A stretch of DNA of 64,000 nt from Isoetes taiwanensis (lineage: Eukaryota; Streptophyta; Lycopodiopsida; Isoetales; Isoetaceae), in assembly GCA_021234155.1 (NCBI GenBank), contig JAJEKV010000049.1:6979427-7043426 (forward strand), written 5' to 3'. Below the pieces are notes generated by a model, which was not told where the DNA came from, did not search any database, and saw only the letters and a program-made list of their open reading frames with translations. Of this stretch, positions 47,650-59,763 are shown piece by piece. The position numbers and the translations under genes were made by a program. Numbering within the stretch: the stretch's first letter is position 1; every line of letters starts with the position of its first letter.

Positions 47650-48615
47650 CAAGAAAGACCACTAAAGCTGTGGGAAGATAGCTTTGGAAGTGTTCAAGTG
47701 TTACGTTCAGGTTGTACAGTTGATAAATGTTCTAGTGTGTCTGTCACAAGAACAAGTGAAAAGAACCGAGCTACGTAAGGCGTGAGGGGCTAAAGACATC
47801 ACTACATTAGAGGAAAAATGAGATCACATTTTGTCCCATTAAGGGATGCTTAAAATGCCATGTCGGCTTTTTAACCTGTCCAATAAGAGAAGAGCTCCGG
47901 TATATCTCATTCCAAGATTATGTGGCCTTTGTAATTAATGCAACAGAACTAACTTCTCAGAGTATCATTTTTTCATTATAACTTTTGATCGAACTCCGAT
48001 TCAAAAACTTTTTGTAGCAATGTGTTCGTCTTCACAAGATCTATCTAGTGATAACCCATTCATATATCTTTTCTGATATAAATACATAAGAAATAAGCAA
48101 AAAAAAATCATATTTTTTAAGGTTAACGCATATGACCATATTGAAATACATCATAACCATATATCATTGGAAAGATCTTTTCATTCCGCATCTAATGCAA
48201 CAAACGCCGCAGCATTTTGACAAGTGGATCAAAAGTTATGGGGGGAAAACAACAGCAATGAAGTTGTTGTTGTCTTTGCATTAATTGCGCTTAATAGAGG
48301 GTAAGCCATTCCATTGGAGGATTCTTATGGGGATGAAATGAGATCTCAAATTTCCTCTAATGCATGAATTATCCCCTTCTGTATGAAGTTATTGCAAAGC
48401 TGGTCGATAGGAAGTTGCATCTCAAATGGCTGAATGCCCCATGCTTCTATGTTTTCTTCGCTTAAAAGCCTTGAAACTACACCACATGTCCCAGGACCAA
48501 TATGAAGCATTCTATGCATGTAGCTTCCATAAGCATCCTCTAGTAACAATAGCTTGTGACATTGACTTGACAAACTTGATGCAAGATTTTTCACCGAAAA
48601 AGGCGCCTCTATCAA
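47650..48615 (-). pseudogene. CGR2/CGR3-like pectin methyltransferase relic, split by a MITE
   Basis: CGR2 and CGR3 are Golgi methyltransferases that methylesterify homogalacturonan. Before the MITE (48361-48615, minus strand) the frame reads LLLEDAYGSYMHRMLHIGPG, TCGVVSRLLSEENIEAWGIQ, PFEMQLPIDQLCNNFIQKGI and IHA. This is the SAM-binding region, with the family's GP-x-(S/T)C-x-VVS and EAWG(V/I)(E/Q)P signatures. Beyond the MITE (47650-47806) the family sequence resumes where expected: PLTPYVARFFSLVLVTDTLE then HLS. After a frame change it continues as LYNLNVTLEHFQSYLPTALV then VFLG, ending at a GTGAGT donor (47649). A stop, frameshifts and the 554-bp insertion make it non-functional. The membrane-anchor exon was not found. 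Confidence 0.8.
47807..48360. mobile_element. MITE of the TTAGRGG family, inserted in the CGR-like relic
   Basis: The left end is TTAGAGGAAAAATGAGATCA. The reverse complement of the right end is TTAGAGGAAATTTGAGATCT, with the inverted similarity lasting about 40 bp. Internal words (ATAACTTTTGATC, CATTGGAAAGATC, AATGCAACAAACG) are shared with the element at 57100. It has no coding capacity. Gene sequence continues on both sides, fixing the boundaries to within a few bases. There is no clear target duplication. Confidence 0.85.
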
Positions 48616-49857
48616 TCATTATTGCAGAAGAAACACTCTCAATTGTTAACAACAATTACCACTCTTTCTTGTTATGGCTTTCGTCGCCATTCTTAACATC
48701 ATTAGGTGGCATTTGTATGCCATTTGTCATGGATGTGCCCCCATAGTCAAGTGTGGTTTTTCCGTGTTCCCCATCCGGAGGGTGTGACTAAATCCGTAGA
48801 GAGAGATGTGATTAGCATTGTGAAATGGATATATATAAGTTTGGATGGTGAAGGATGCAATATAACGGCCAAGATTTTTCATGAACATATCCAAGATCTC
48901 ACAATAAGGATTGTTAAACAAATGTTATGCTCCATGAGACTTACATGAAGCCGCATCGCTTGATATCCCAAAGGTGTACACGTAAAACATTATAGCGACC
49001 TAGGAAAAGGAAATGGAAGAGGTAAATTTCTTGTATGAACAAAAAGCTCACGATACTTGCATCCGGCCTAAGGAACATCGCCATTACTATAAAACTGAAA
49101 TCTCAAGATTGAACGAAAACAACAAAGGATATACTTACGATAAGAATTGCACAGTAATGATATTAAAGGTAAGGTTGAGCTCCATGCTTCTCGCCCACTA
49201 ATCTCCGTCGTTTAGAAAATGTAGAGCGTTTTGCCGCCATACGAAAAGACTAAGTTACAACCATCACATGATCAAATGTTTAGCAACCTAAATACAAAAT
49301 TCTAGTACTAGCTTGGTCCTAGATCCGTAAATAATAATTAAAAGAAAAATTGTAACTGTGCATAACAAAGGACTAACAAACGGCAGATGGCATTTTACCA
49401 CCGAAATATTTAAGTAAGATATGGATATATATTCGAGATATTTAATTCCAAAGATAAATAACTATAGATCTTGTTAAAGATCCATAAAATCCCTTTAAAA
49501 ATTGCATTAATTAGCTTCATTACTAAATGAAAAACACATTCATCCTGAGAAAATGTAGTATTTACGTAATAGGAGAAATGAGACCAATGACCTAGAAATG
49601 GGCAAAGAATTGCGGTGCAAGCATAGTATCCAAGGAGCTGAAGGAAGGTTTGTCCGCCTACTAGCCTAGCTCTCGACGTGAACTAAATCTGCGGGCCTCT
49701 TCATTTCGTAGAATAAAAATGGATGAAAAGGTGGCATAAGTTAACAAGTTGCTATGGCAACCAAGGGTTGCCCTCCATAGTCTTTTGCTTTAAGGATAAG
49801 AGAATGCCCTTTTGGGCTTCTTTTTCCAAGGGAAAGCAGGCCGACGCGCAGCCTCAT
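48616..49857. other. Intergenic
   Basis: No gene recognised; short frames only. The first bases could hold more of the methyltransferase relic, but the frame is interrupted by stops. Confidence 0.4.
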
Positions 49858-50094
49858 CGTAAAGGACGGTTGGGCCCAATCCGGCCCGCCCATGTGTCAA
49901 AGATCTAAGCATTCAACTAGAAGTGGCGGTAAAAATAACGTAAAGGTAGGTAAGAATGACGAAGGTAGGGTAAACAAACGTAAAGGTACAAGAAAAAAAA
50001 AGTAGAGTTGCCGACTTTACCAGGTTTAGAAAAATAACACATGTCGCCTTTTGATTGGATAGGACAGCTAGATTGGGCCCAAACGTCCTTTACG
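49858..50094. mobile_element. 237-bp MITE
   Basis: Terminal 23-bp inverted repeats differ at one base: CGTAAAGGACGGTTGGGCCC on the left, and CGTAAAGGACGTTTGGGCCC as the reverse complement on the right. The interior repeats CGTAAAGGTA. No target duplication was found. Confidence 0.85.
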
Positions 50095-50262
50095 TATACA
50101 AGAAACCTCGAGGCTTAAATTCTGGGGTGGAAGCCGTGCCGACGCCGTTAGGCGGAGGCACTACTGACGTTTGTCTACTAGACTAGCTCAACGTGAAGCA
50201 AGTTGGTCTGTGGATTTGCGTTATCCTGTGTTAGTAGATCATCGTGCCGTCGATCCTCTTAA

Positions 50263-50410
50263 TATACATGTTGTTACTGATCTATTTCCTTTTAATATAC
50301 ATGTTGTTACTTTATCTATTTTCGTTCCTATAGATATACATATTGTTACTCATCTATTTCCTTTTTTAATATACATGTTATTACTTTATCTATTTTCTTT
50401 CCTAGATATA
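50263..50410. repeat. ~34-bp tandem repeat, four units
   Basis: AATATACATGTTGTTACT.. TCTATTTCCTTTT units alternate between two slightly different forms, i.e. a ~68-bp higher-order pair. In one frame they would encode repeated NIHVVT-like peptides, probably incidental. Confidence 0.85.
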
Positions 50411-50429
50411 GTTGCTCCTCGATGAGCAC

Positions 50430-52125
50430 TTGGCTCTAATGTTTCTCCTTTATAGTAGGGGTAGCTTTCATACAAGAACCTAAGAAAACGATGGGCTAGG
50501 GTTTTGCTTCCCGGCATGGCATCACAAATGGCGACCATACGGATAATATTCGTATTATAGGAACATTATACTGTATGTACAAAAAGATGGTCGTCATAAT
50601 GGATACAAAAAGGGTAATTGCACAACACAAGATTTGAACTTTTCTAGTTGCAAGTCACACAACTTTGCCAAGTGTGCTACTAATACTTGTTGAAGACATT
50701 CCCTCACGTCTTCCTCATTTGTTTCCAAGAGGTTCTCAGATAATCTAGAACCTACATGTATCGCGACACTTGGCGCGGATCTGATCCGCTGCGATGGCGC
50801 GCGATCCTGACCGTTGGCTTAGATATATAAGGAGGCACCAACTTCTTGTCGAACCGCCCGGCTCAACGCCCGATCTTGAGCCTTAGGCATCCGTCTCATG
50901 TTCCTACTTGCCTTCGGGCCATTGTACTTTTGATTCTTGTTCATATATTAGATTCTTCGGACCGATCTTGGCATATTCGGCTCGTGATTTTTTGCATATT
51001 TTCCACGATTTTCTTTTGTTTTCAGCAGTAGTTCATGATAGTTTGAACCGAGTCCCCTATAATTTCTTGCCTTCTCCTCGATCCTAAGCATTCCCTTATT
51101 CATATTTGGTGGTTATTATCTCTATGGAGGAGATTTCATCCTTATCACAATAGGTCGAGCGGCTTTGTTCAAGTATGCCAGCAAATACCGCAATGATAAT
51201 AAAGAGCTTAGAGAATGGGTTGCTTCACATGAATCGCCTACCGATTGAGACCATCGAGCCTAAAATTAGCTTGCCCAAGAAGTTTGACGACATTCGGTCT
51301 AAGCTTCAGTAGTTTTGAATCACATCAAGCTTGTGATCCAACTCCATTCTCATAGATATTCCCACGGCCCAGAACAAGTTGGGTTGATTGGTTCTCCCTC
51401 CGTGGCCAGCTCTAAGTTGGTTTGGTCCTTTATTGGAGAAAGGAACCCCAAAATTGCAAGATTTTGATGCCTTCACCGCAGAGCGAGAGGCATGCTTTAG
51501 AGATACCGATCGTCAAGACACAAAGCTGATCACAAAACTCAGAATTCAAACAAGGCTCTCGCCCAACATCGCGATATGCATCGTATTTTCGCCAAATTGC
51601 CGTAAACATGACTTAGGATGATGTTGCACCGAGATCGGTTTGAGGGGGTTTACATGAGGGTGAAAGCATGTAGTGGGGGCAGTTTGCGCTGCCAAGCACC
51701 CCCTAAGCACCTCCACAGCCTTTAAAAAAAAATATTTTTAAAATTTCATTTCCCCATCATGCCCTTCACGTTCTTTGTGCAGAGGGGGGGCCTACCGGCC
51801 GCGACCTAGCTACATCGACCCACCGATTGAAGCAAGATTTCTACATGATTAACCAAAATGGCTATGATTCCGCTTCTATTTCAAACCCTAGTTGCATTTC
51901 TATGGATCAAACGGCCGCTATTTGGGCCTCAAAAAAGGTAGATCCTAAACCTCTATTTTTTGCCTCGATTTTGTTTGCTTTCATTTGGCTTTATCCGCTC
52001 ATGCATGCTTTATTTTCTAGGCTCTAAATGAGGTTTGCAAGCACTATTGAGGAATTCAATATTTACATACCGCCTGCGGCGAAGGCGTGGATCCGTAAAC
52101 TTTAACTTGGGCTGATTGCTCCACA
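50430..52125. other. Intergenic with a TATA-like motif
   Basis: No gene recognised. GCTTAGATATATAAGGAGGC at about 50817-50836 looks like a core-promoter TATA box, but no credible coding region follows. Confidence 0.35.
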
Positions 52126-52749
52126 TCGATTTTTTTTAGTGTTTGGAATCATTGAAGTAAAAGACAATAAGATCAAGCTCCACCAGGTAAAGCCAGAATT
52201 TATAGATGATTTGCATGATTTGGAGCACAAGATTTATCGAGAAAGGTTTAAAGAATAAGGAAGCTAGGACAATTTTGCTAGAGCTTTTGCATGGCAAAGA
52301 CACCCAATGGCTCTTGCTCATCCTACAAAAATCCATAGTGAATTGGGCTAGATTTGCATGGAATAAAATGCGCTTTTCATGCAGAAATACCCAAAAGAAA
52401 AACGACATGGAGGAAATCAATTTAAGGAATATTGCTTTGGCTATTTCAACCTTAAAGGAAGAATTGGATGTCTTGACTGGTGCACTTGCTTCATTACAAC
52501 ATGATCTTAAAGAAAAGGAAACTGACTTGGTCAGTGTTAGTGGGATTTTAAGGGTATGACCTTGCCGCTGCATCAATTTCATTGGACATACAGGAAATTA
52601 GGAAAGATCTAGAAGGCTTGAGAGCCATTTGTCCGGATGAGGATGTAGCTTTGAAACAGCGGCGACGAGGAATGTTCACTTGGTCTTTCCCCCTCGCCAC
52701 AATTTTGAAGAAAAAAAGGAGCAAGCATATTGGTGATTTAGAAGCGTAA
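52126..52749 (+). pseudogene. Unassigned coiled-coil coding relic
   Basis: After a plausible acceptor (TTTTTTTAG) the + strand reads FGIIEVKDNKIKLHQVKPEF, then IDDLHDLEHKIYRERFK. A frame change leads to NKEARTILLELLHGKDTQWL and later ISTLKEELDVLTGALASLQH, then DLKEKETDL. After another shift it reads ISLDIQEIRKDLEGLRAICP, DEDVALKQRRRGMFTWSF and LKKKRSKHIGDLEA before a stop. The heptad-like Leu/Ile spacing suggests coiled coils. Two frameshifts make it a relic. I do not recognise the family. Confidence 0.45.
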
Positions 52750-55700
52750 AATAAGTAGGATAAGTGCGAAGAAATTTGTTTTAAGCAGACAAGCAAGATG
52801 CCTTGAAAACTAAACTAGGGAACTTCCGCAGATTTGAGGTCTTCATTCCTTACCACCACATCGATGGGTGTAAAATCGCTAGTGGGATACAACTTTTGGC
52901 TTAAGCGTTTAAGCACTTTAAGTTGAAACTCCTTGGACGTCAAGGCCACACCCTTCTCCCTCCTTTCCCCCTCGGGCACCAAAAAACTCAGATCAGTATT
53001 TCATTGTTGATGATGGGCATGGAACGCTGGATGATTTTCACAACATCGAGGTTCCAGCAATTCGGAGGTGAAGCCCCACGAGGAAGAAACTTGGTTGGAA
53101 AATAATGTCACGGATCGAGATTGGGAACTGCTTTTGGACAAAGAAGTTGAACAAGGGAAAGATAAAATGGCACTATGCAAAGGAGCATCTTTAAGAGAAG
53201 TTGGAAACACTTACCGAAAAATCTACAAGAATTGTCACAACAAAGAAGTAAGAAAGCAACCCGCCCTTGCTTTTGCGCTTGAAAATTGCACTAGATCAAT
53301 AGTTGCATCCGAGGAACATAAAGTAAATGGGTCGATTTTGTCGTACAATGCCAAAGATACCACAACAATAGACAAGTAAAACAGAGGCGATGTTGTAGCA
53401 CATGTTAGAAAATCCGAAATGAAGGCAAAGCCAAAGGTGGCGAAAACCGGATCAAATGAGATCGATGCATGTGATGAAAAACATAAAACCTTAGAGAATG
53501 CAAAGACAAGAGATTGGAAAATCAGTTTTACTTATCACAAAGAATCAGGAAGCAGAGGGAAGTGAGCTGAACGACAATGAGAAGGCCTCTCGAACTACAA
53601 AAAATGATGTTGGAAGAGGGGTGAGAACAGCTTTAAGACAGGGCCACAAATGATTTGGCTACAAAGCGAGAGGAGTTCAAGCTTAATCCAAACCGTGAGT
53701 TGGAGGCAGAAATTAAAGATTTGGAGTGAACAGTCTCCGGATGGAAACTTGGCACAGAACAAGGTACAAAAAGCAATGAACCCTACATCTGTTAATGAGC
53801 GGATCAAATGTAAAATCAAACTTGAGGAGGAGTTAAAAGTTCTCAAGAAGAACGAGAGACTTCTGATTTCTACATAAACAATTTGTAGGAAGCTGAAAAA
53901 TGGATACTCCGCAACATTTAGCATCTCTACTATTATACGAGATAAGTTGTTAGTGCAAGATCCATTTTATACATGTTCAAGATGTGGTCTAAAAATTCAC
54001 TAAAGCTACAAAGTTAAGTTTTTAATCGAATTGCCAACATGAGTATCATATAGCTTGTTGTTCATTGTTGAGAGGAGGACAATGTATTCATGGTTGCCCC
54101 GAAAGGTGCCGAGGGTGTATTTGACGAGCTAGATTTTGGTCATCTTCTTGGTGCTTCAAATAGTACACCAAAAAAGGATGTGTTAATCCATCCCGCAATT
54201 GAGGCCTCACCCTACGTGGTTCAAAGAAGGACAATGGTTTCATTTGAAGATGCACAACACCCGCAAGAAAGTCCTATAGGAGGAGCAAATCAATTGTGAC
54301 GATTTGAATGTAACAACAGAACCACCACCACCAAACCCAAGAAGTCGGCCCAAGAAGCTATAGAAGAAGTGTAAACACAAAGACCGGTTTGTAAAACACG
54401 CCAGGTTGTGGAAAAACAATAGACCCAGTGTACTAATCAAGCACTTAAGGAAGTTGAGGGAGTAATTCCATTGGATGATGGCAACTTGGGTGAATTTTGC
54501 CAAAAGGAAAGGCAAGAAGAACAAAGAGGGGTAAGCACGTGGATAGCAAAGAAGTTGTTCGGGCTACAAGAAAGAGAACAAGAAGTAGCACTGCGTGGAA
54601 AGATGTGAAGGGTCTCAATCATGACACCACACCTATCGGTGTGTTCTCAAGAAATGCTAATCAGCCCCTCAAGTTTCGTGAGCCCGATCTTCAACAAGTG
54701 ATTGATGCCCTTGTCAACCCCGAAAAGTCGGTGTGGGAAGTCTTTGGGCAAGCCCACAACTTAGTGTTGCTTAAAACATTGAATATTATTGATTTTCTTT
54801 TGTTGCATTCATCAGAGGATTACCCATTGATCTTGTTAGGTCGAGAATCCTCGCTGTTGATACAGAAAAGGTTTCCACATTCAACCCATTTTTCATTTTC
54901 ATTTTTTCATCTATTTATTCATGTAGTAATTCTGTTGTGTAGGTATTCAGGATGTTCCAACGCGTACTAAATATTGATTTTAGCAACAAAAGATAAACTC
55001 ATTGTCTTGGATTTAAATAGTGTGTTGGTAAAAACTTTTTGGTGCAAATGAACACATACGCTTGGAATCGGGATTGACAATGACATACACTAGCATGATA
55101 TTCGCACGAAGTATGTTGTTCTTCTTGAAGACTTTGTTACGTATGTTGTGTTGGTATATGGTCATCAATGCAACTCTCTAATGTGGAAGATGTGCTGCAA
55201 GTACTATGTCCGTGATTTGAGGGACGGATTTCTATTTGTATGGGGACGGAAAAAATGTGTGAAGACCGGTTTTCACCACCCTAACAAACCCGGGGTTGTC
55301 AGTCATGATGAAGCCACTTGGGAAAATATATGAGTCATACCCAAGATTCAAAGGTAAGACTTTTGCTTCTTGATGATTCATTATACAAGTCTTACCTTAG
55401 CGTCCCCCGGAAACTTCGCTAGTACTGTATTCAAGATGGATGTGTGTGATGAAGTGCTAACAAGATTCACCCCAAAGATAGAAGAAACATCGGGCCAAGA
55501 TCGAGGAAAAAATGAAGTTATTGGTGAAGAACACACATGTGATGCAAGCCCCGGCCTATGATAGATAGAAAGATTATGAAGCTATGCTTGAAAGACTTTC
55601 TCGGAAAACAATTTGGCTTTGTGCACCCTTGTGAATGAGAAATTGAGAAGGTTTATGGTGATGAACTTTGTCATCCTCCATTACTGTGATTAAGCCTGAG

Positions 55701-56605
55701 ACATTTATGATTATTGGCCTGATTGTCATTTATTTAGGCCAAGGAATCCTACACTTTTCATGCACCATCTTTATCTTATACTAATTTAAGGTTGTTTTTT
55801 CTATATTGTGTATATAGTTCAATGCAGACTTGTCTATAATTTTTTGCTATATTGTTTATATCTAATTCAATGCTGACTGCAAGGGGTGCTTAAAACTTAT
55901 CAAGTGCTTAAAAAAAAAATTGCTTGCAAGTGCTAGTCTGGTATGTGTCTTAATGGCAGATATCGCCATCGGCCATGCAATGTGATTGCTATTAAGTATG
56001 TAGTTGCTTAACGCTAGAAAGCCATTTCAGAACATCAAGTGCTTACTGTCATGCAGTTAAGGTGCTTGATTTACCGTTATGCTATATAACCTGCTTAAAA
56101 CTAGCTGCTCATTGCATAAGTAGCATCAGTGTTAACCAAAGGCTTACTCACAAGCAGCGCCGAAACTAATTAAAGTGTTTAGTGTTTGAGCTAGAACTGC
56201 TTTGGTACAGAATTCAATGTTTTGTCACATGCATGGATCAAAAACTTTTTTCATTCAAAATATGGCCAAAGCTCATTGCTTATCAGACATAACAATCTTT
56301 TGAAAATGAAATGCCGGAGGCTTCAACTATTCACAAATAAAAAAGCGGAGGCTTGCATCATATATAAAAAAGCCCATAGGCAAACTGGAGGCAACTGAGG
56401 TGACATTCATGAACAGTAACGGAGGCAAGAACAATTAAAAAAAAAAAAGCGCTGGAGGCAATTTGGAGGCCCTTTCATTCATTTGTGAACCATCTCGCAA
56501 CACAAAAAAATTGATTAACAAAATTGAAGTTTGATTAACAAAAATTGATAAAGAAACAAATAAAACATGCATACCATTTATGAGCTTTATGAACTCTCAA
56601 GTGGG
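52750..56605. other. Gene-relic-rich intergenic region
   Basis: Several hydrophilic, Lys/Glu-rich + strand frames (53068-53379, 53650-53877, 54090-54299, 54497-54970) look like fragments of one or more degraded genes. No frame shows a nameable motif, and I could not splice them together. Confidence 0.35.
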
Positions 56606-56609
56606 TGGA

Positions 56610-56800
56610 TTCTTCTTCTTCTTCTTCTTCTTCTTCTTCTTTTCTTCTTCTTTTCTTCTTCTTCTTCTTCTTCTTCTTTTCTTCTTTTCTTCTTCTTCTT
56701 CTTCTTCTTCTTCTTCTTCTTCTTCTTCTTCTTCTTCTTCTTCTTCTTCTTCTTCTTCTTCTTCTTCTTCTTCTTCTTCTTCTTCTTCTTCTTCTTCTTT
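56610..56800. repeat. (TTC/GAA)n microsatellite
   Basis: About 190 bp of TTC repeats. The first 80 bp are interrupted by TTTTC variants, then about 110 bp (some 37 units) are uninterrupted. On the minus strand a frame at 56597-57100 runs from MQAMKRAASEEPEVTSKRRL into a long poly-Glu/Lys tail. Whether that frame is a real gene is uncertain. Confidence 0.97.
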
Positions 56801-57099
56801 AGACCCTTTCGTCATTTTTTCTTCTTCTTCTTCCCTTCCCCCTTTGAAGAACGGCCGTGACATAGTCCGCGGCCAGTAAAGTTCCAATTCCTCATTTTCC
56901 GATTCCTTATAAGAATTAGAAGGATCAGAATCGAAATCGGAAGGTTTAGAAAATGTTGAGGCAGTAGAGTGGGCAGGAGAGGAGGCAAGTAGAGTGGGCA
57001 GTGGTGGGAAGAGTGGAGGGAACACCTCTTTGAGGCCAAGTAAGCGCCTCTTGGAGGTGACCTCCGGCTCCTCGCTAGCTGCACGTTTCATGGCTTGCA

Positions 57100-57694
57100 T
57101 TAGGGCGGATTTGGGGTCTGAAAATGGCCTCGTAAGAAAAATTCCATGTCATATTTTCTCTTGCTTATTAATTGTACTTTCCTTCTCTTTAATCGCAATA
57201 AATACTCAAAAAGTAACTTCATCAATTAGTTTTTCGGCCATAACTTTTGATTCATAGCTCCAAATCACATGATTTTTGTTTCATTGGATGCGGAATCAAA
57301 AGATCTATCTAACAGTATATCGGTTGAATATATTTTAATCTAATTTAGATGACCAAAAGTTAAAAAAACGAGAAAAAACCTGGTTTTTTGCATTTTTTTA
57401 GTCTTTCCTTTTATCAAAAGCATATCAAGGCTATACTCATTGGAAAGATCTCGCCATGGGCTATCCAACGCAACAAACGGCGTGCAATTTGGACATCACA
57501 ATCACAAGTTATAGCAAAAAAACGATTGCATTTGAGTTAAAAAGTGCAATTATTACAGTACTATTTATTGCAAAAGTGCCACGTAATACTAATTTTCATT
57601 TTGAATTCCTCTCTTTCATTGGCTTGAAGGTACTATGACGTGGATATTAAAACTTAAAGATAAGGGCCATTTTGAGACCCCAAATCCGCCCTAA
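57100..57694. mobile_element. MITE of the TTAGRGG family
   Basis: The left end is TTAGGGCGGATTTGGGGTCT then GAAAATGGCC. The reverse complement of the right end is the same with CAAAATGGCC, giving ~30-bp TIRs. The 595-bp element has internal words in common with the MITE at 47807. No open frame of note. It abuts the first codons of the minus-strand GAA-repeat frame. Confidence 0.9.
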
Positions 57695-58308
57695 TGGGCG
57701 AAGGATTGGGCAGAGGAATTGGGAAGGATTGGGAAGTATTGCGGAGGAATTGGGCGAAGAATGGGCGGAGAATGGGCGGAGCGTGAGCTTGTAAGAAGAG
57801 CTTATGCTTAGGCGCCTAGTGCTTAAATCCTATGCTTAGGCGCGTCAGTGTACGAAAACCCTCACATGTGCCAGAACAATTAATTCGTAACCAGGCTTAA
57901 ATATTTCGAATGACCAGTCGAATTGACACATGTCACATCGAGGAAATGCCTTGACAATATAATTTTGCCAAGAATGTTGGGATAGTGATGGTACCAAAAT
58001 AAATAATTGAATCTTATTCCAATGTCACAAATCTACATTCTTAAACAACAATTCAATCTTCATTTCGAAGTATGTGTCCATGCACACCACCCTTGTGCAT
58101 CCTCACTATTATTAATATATATACAAATGTGTGCTTGGTGCTTAGGTGCTGGAACAACAAATCACTTGAAAAGAAATACATCAATTTGGTTAAGTGTCAA
58201 AGAATTACAATGTTATTGGGAGACTGACCATAATTTTTTCATGGGTCTCCTGTGAAATTTTGTACATGTCCGTGCCTTCTATTTTGTCCATTTCAATTTT
58301 AGGATATC
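57695..58308. other. Intergenic with GGGCGGA-type mini-repeats
   Basis: 57700-57785 is a degenerate run of GGATTGGG(C/A)(G/A)GA and GAATGGGCGGA words. No gene recognised beyond it. Confidence 0.55.
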
Positions 58309-59763
58309 TTACCACATGGTCGCACACGAGGCTTCGTGTTGTTTAATGAGCAACATGTACTTGAAATTACCCAAGAATTGATAATACAACCCACTTAAGA
58401 TAACCTCATGCACTCCAAATTTTTGCCCCCATCCATCTTTGTATGAATCTTCAAAGTGTGCTTGTTGGGGGCACTTGAGGATGTAGAAGTCCACACCCTC
58501 TGAATTGTCTACCTCAAGATTCACTTTGAAAATTGTCACCTACCTCTACCAAATTATTGATCTATTCATTGGCTTGTTCAAGAGTCTCCTTTTTTTCTTC
58601 TCAACTCCTAGTTTTAAGTTATTTACCTCCCACTTTCCAAATCTACCAGATTGATGCAGAGTCCCACCTGATCCATGCAAAACAAAGTAAAACATGAGGC
58701 ATCTATGAGTTTTTGCTTGGTCTATTCCTGCTGGCAGTGTCCGATACTGATGAATCTTCTTTGTGCCTTTTGGGTGTTTCAATTTCATATTCTTGCATGT
58801 TTGCTACAACAACAATGGGTTCAATTTCCCAAAATATCTTTTGATCTCATCTGCTTCATCAACGGTAGATCGCTAAAATATGTACCACGAAATTTTACAA
58901 TATCTTTAGCATGCCTCAGCTTGCACACCATTGGGTTTGAGTTGTTCCTTACTTAGCAAAACCTTTTGATAACAATACTGCACCATCATGTTCACCTTTA
59001 CCATGAGCAAAGGCAAAGTAGTTCCACACTATTTCCTTGTCATTCATTGTGAAGTACACCGCCTAAGAAAAAAAAAAGGTTTTGCTGACTTGAATTGTGA
59101 TGAGCAGCCATCACTCCAAACCCAATGCTTCTCATACTCTATTTCCTATTCCTTAAGCCATGCAACATGCTTTTGTAGGCAGTGTTCCACAAATAATGAG
59201 TCATGCACTTTATCATCAGAAATGTAAAAGTGAGTCTCTTTTATGATCTTCCTACCATTGTTGAGTCTATTTCGATGCCGCCCAATCTTTTCTTTTTTTT
59301 TTCTTCTTTGGACAGTCTTCTTCTCAATGCGACAGAACAGGAATATCCAAGACTTTTGTCATGTCTATATGTTATGTGAACAAGTATAGAAACTTAGGTC
59401 AGTATACCGCAGCATTGACTGGGGCTCATTCGGATCTTGATAATCGTAATTTTTCGAAAAGTCAATAACAGATACAATTGTATCTTCGAAATGATGACAC
59501 AATCGCTTAAACTGATTGACCGGCCAATGTGCTATGTAATAGTGTGGAACAAAATCTGATATTACCTTCTTCACATCCTCTTGAAACTCTTTGGGACTTC
59601 TCTCCTTCAGTACTAATCTTAAGACAAGTTTGTACCTCAAAGCCTTTCTTGGATCCCTGAATTCTCTGTCCTGGTCCACATGTTGCTTTTCAAATGTCTT
59701 CCAAGTAACTAGTAATGAACCCGTGCCATCCATTTCCTGTGGACATTTTATAATTCTATCCAA
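58309..59763 (-). pseudogene. DDE-like transposase relic (SDGCxxQFKS / HGKGexDG family)
   Basis: The minus strand reads through frame changes: HYYIAHWPVNQFKRLCHHFE, then IVSVIDFSKNYDYQDPNEPQ with SM (likely first acidic residue); VSILVHITYRHDKSLGYS; ETHFYISDDKVHDSLFVEHC; HWVWSDGCSSQFKSAKPF (likely second Asp); WNYFAFAHGKGEHDGA; and finally VDFYILKCPQQAHFED then KFGVHEVILSGLYYQ. This order matches a family of large transposase-like proteins I remember from invertebrates and seedless plants, though I cannot give its formal name. At least three frameshifts and a stop (after AWLKE) are present, and a poly(T) run interrupts the segment after SAKPF. Confidence 0.65.

Noticed and set aside
50805-50870. 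LTR/promoter-like TATA region
   Set aside because: TATA-like text alone; no repeat partner or downstream gene was found.
56567-56880. Poly-Phe, poly-Ser and poly-Leu frames on the + strand
   Set aside because: All three are translations of the TTC microsatellite in different frames.
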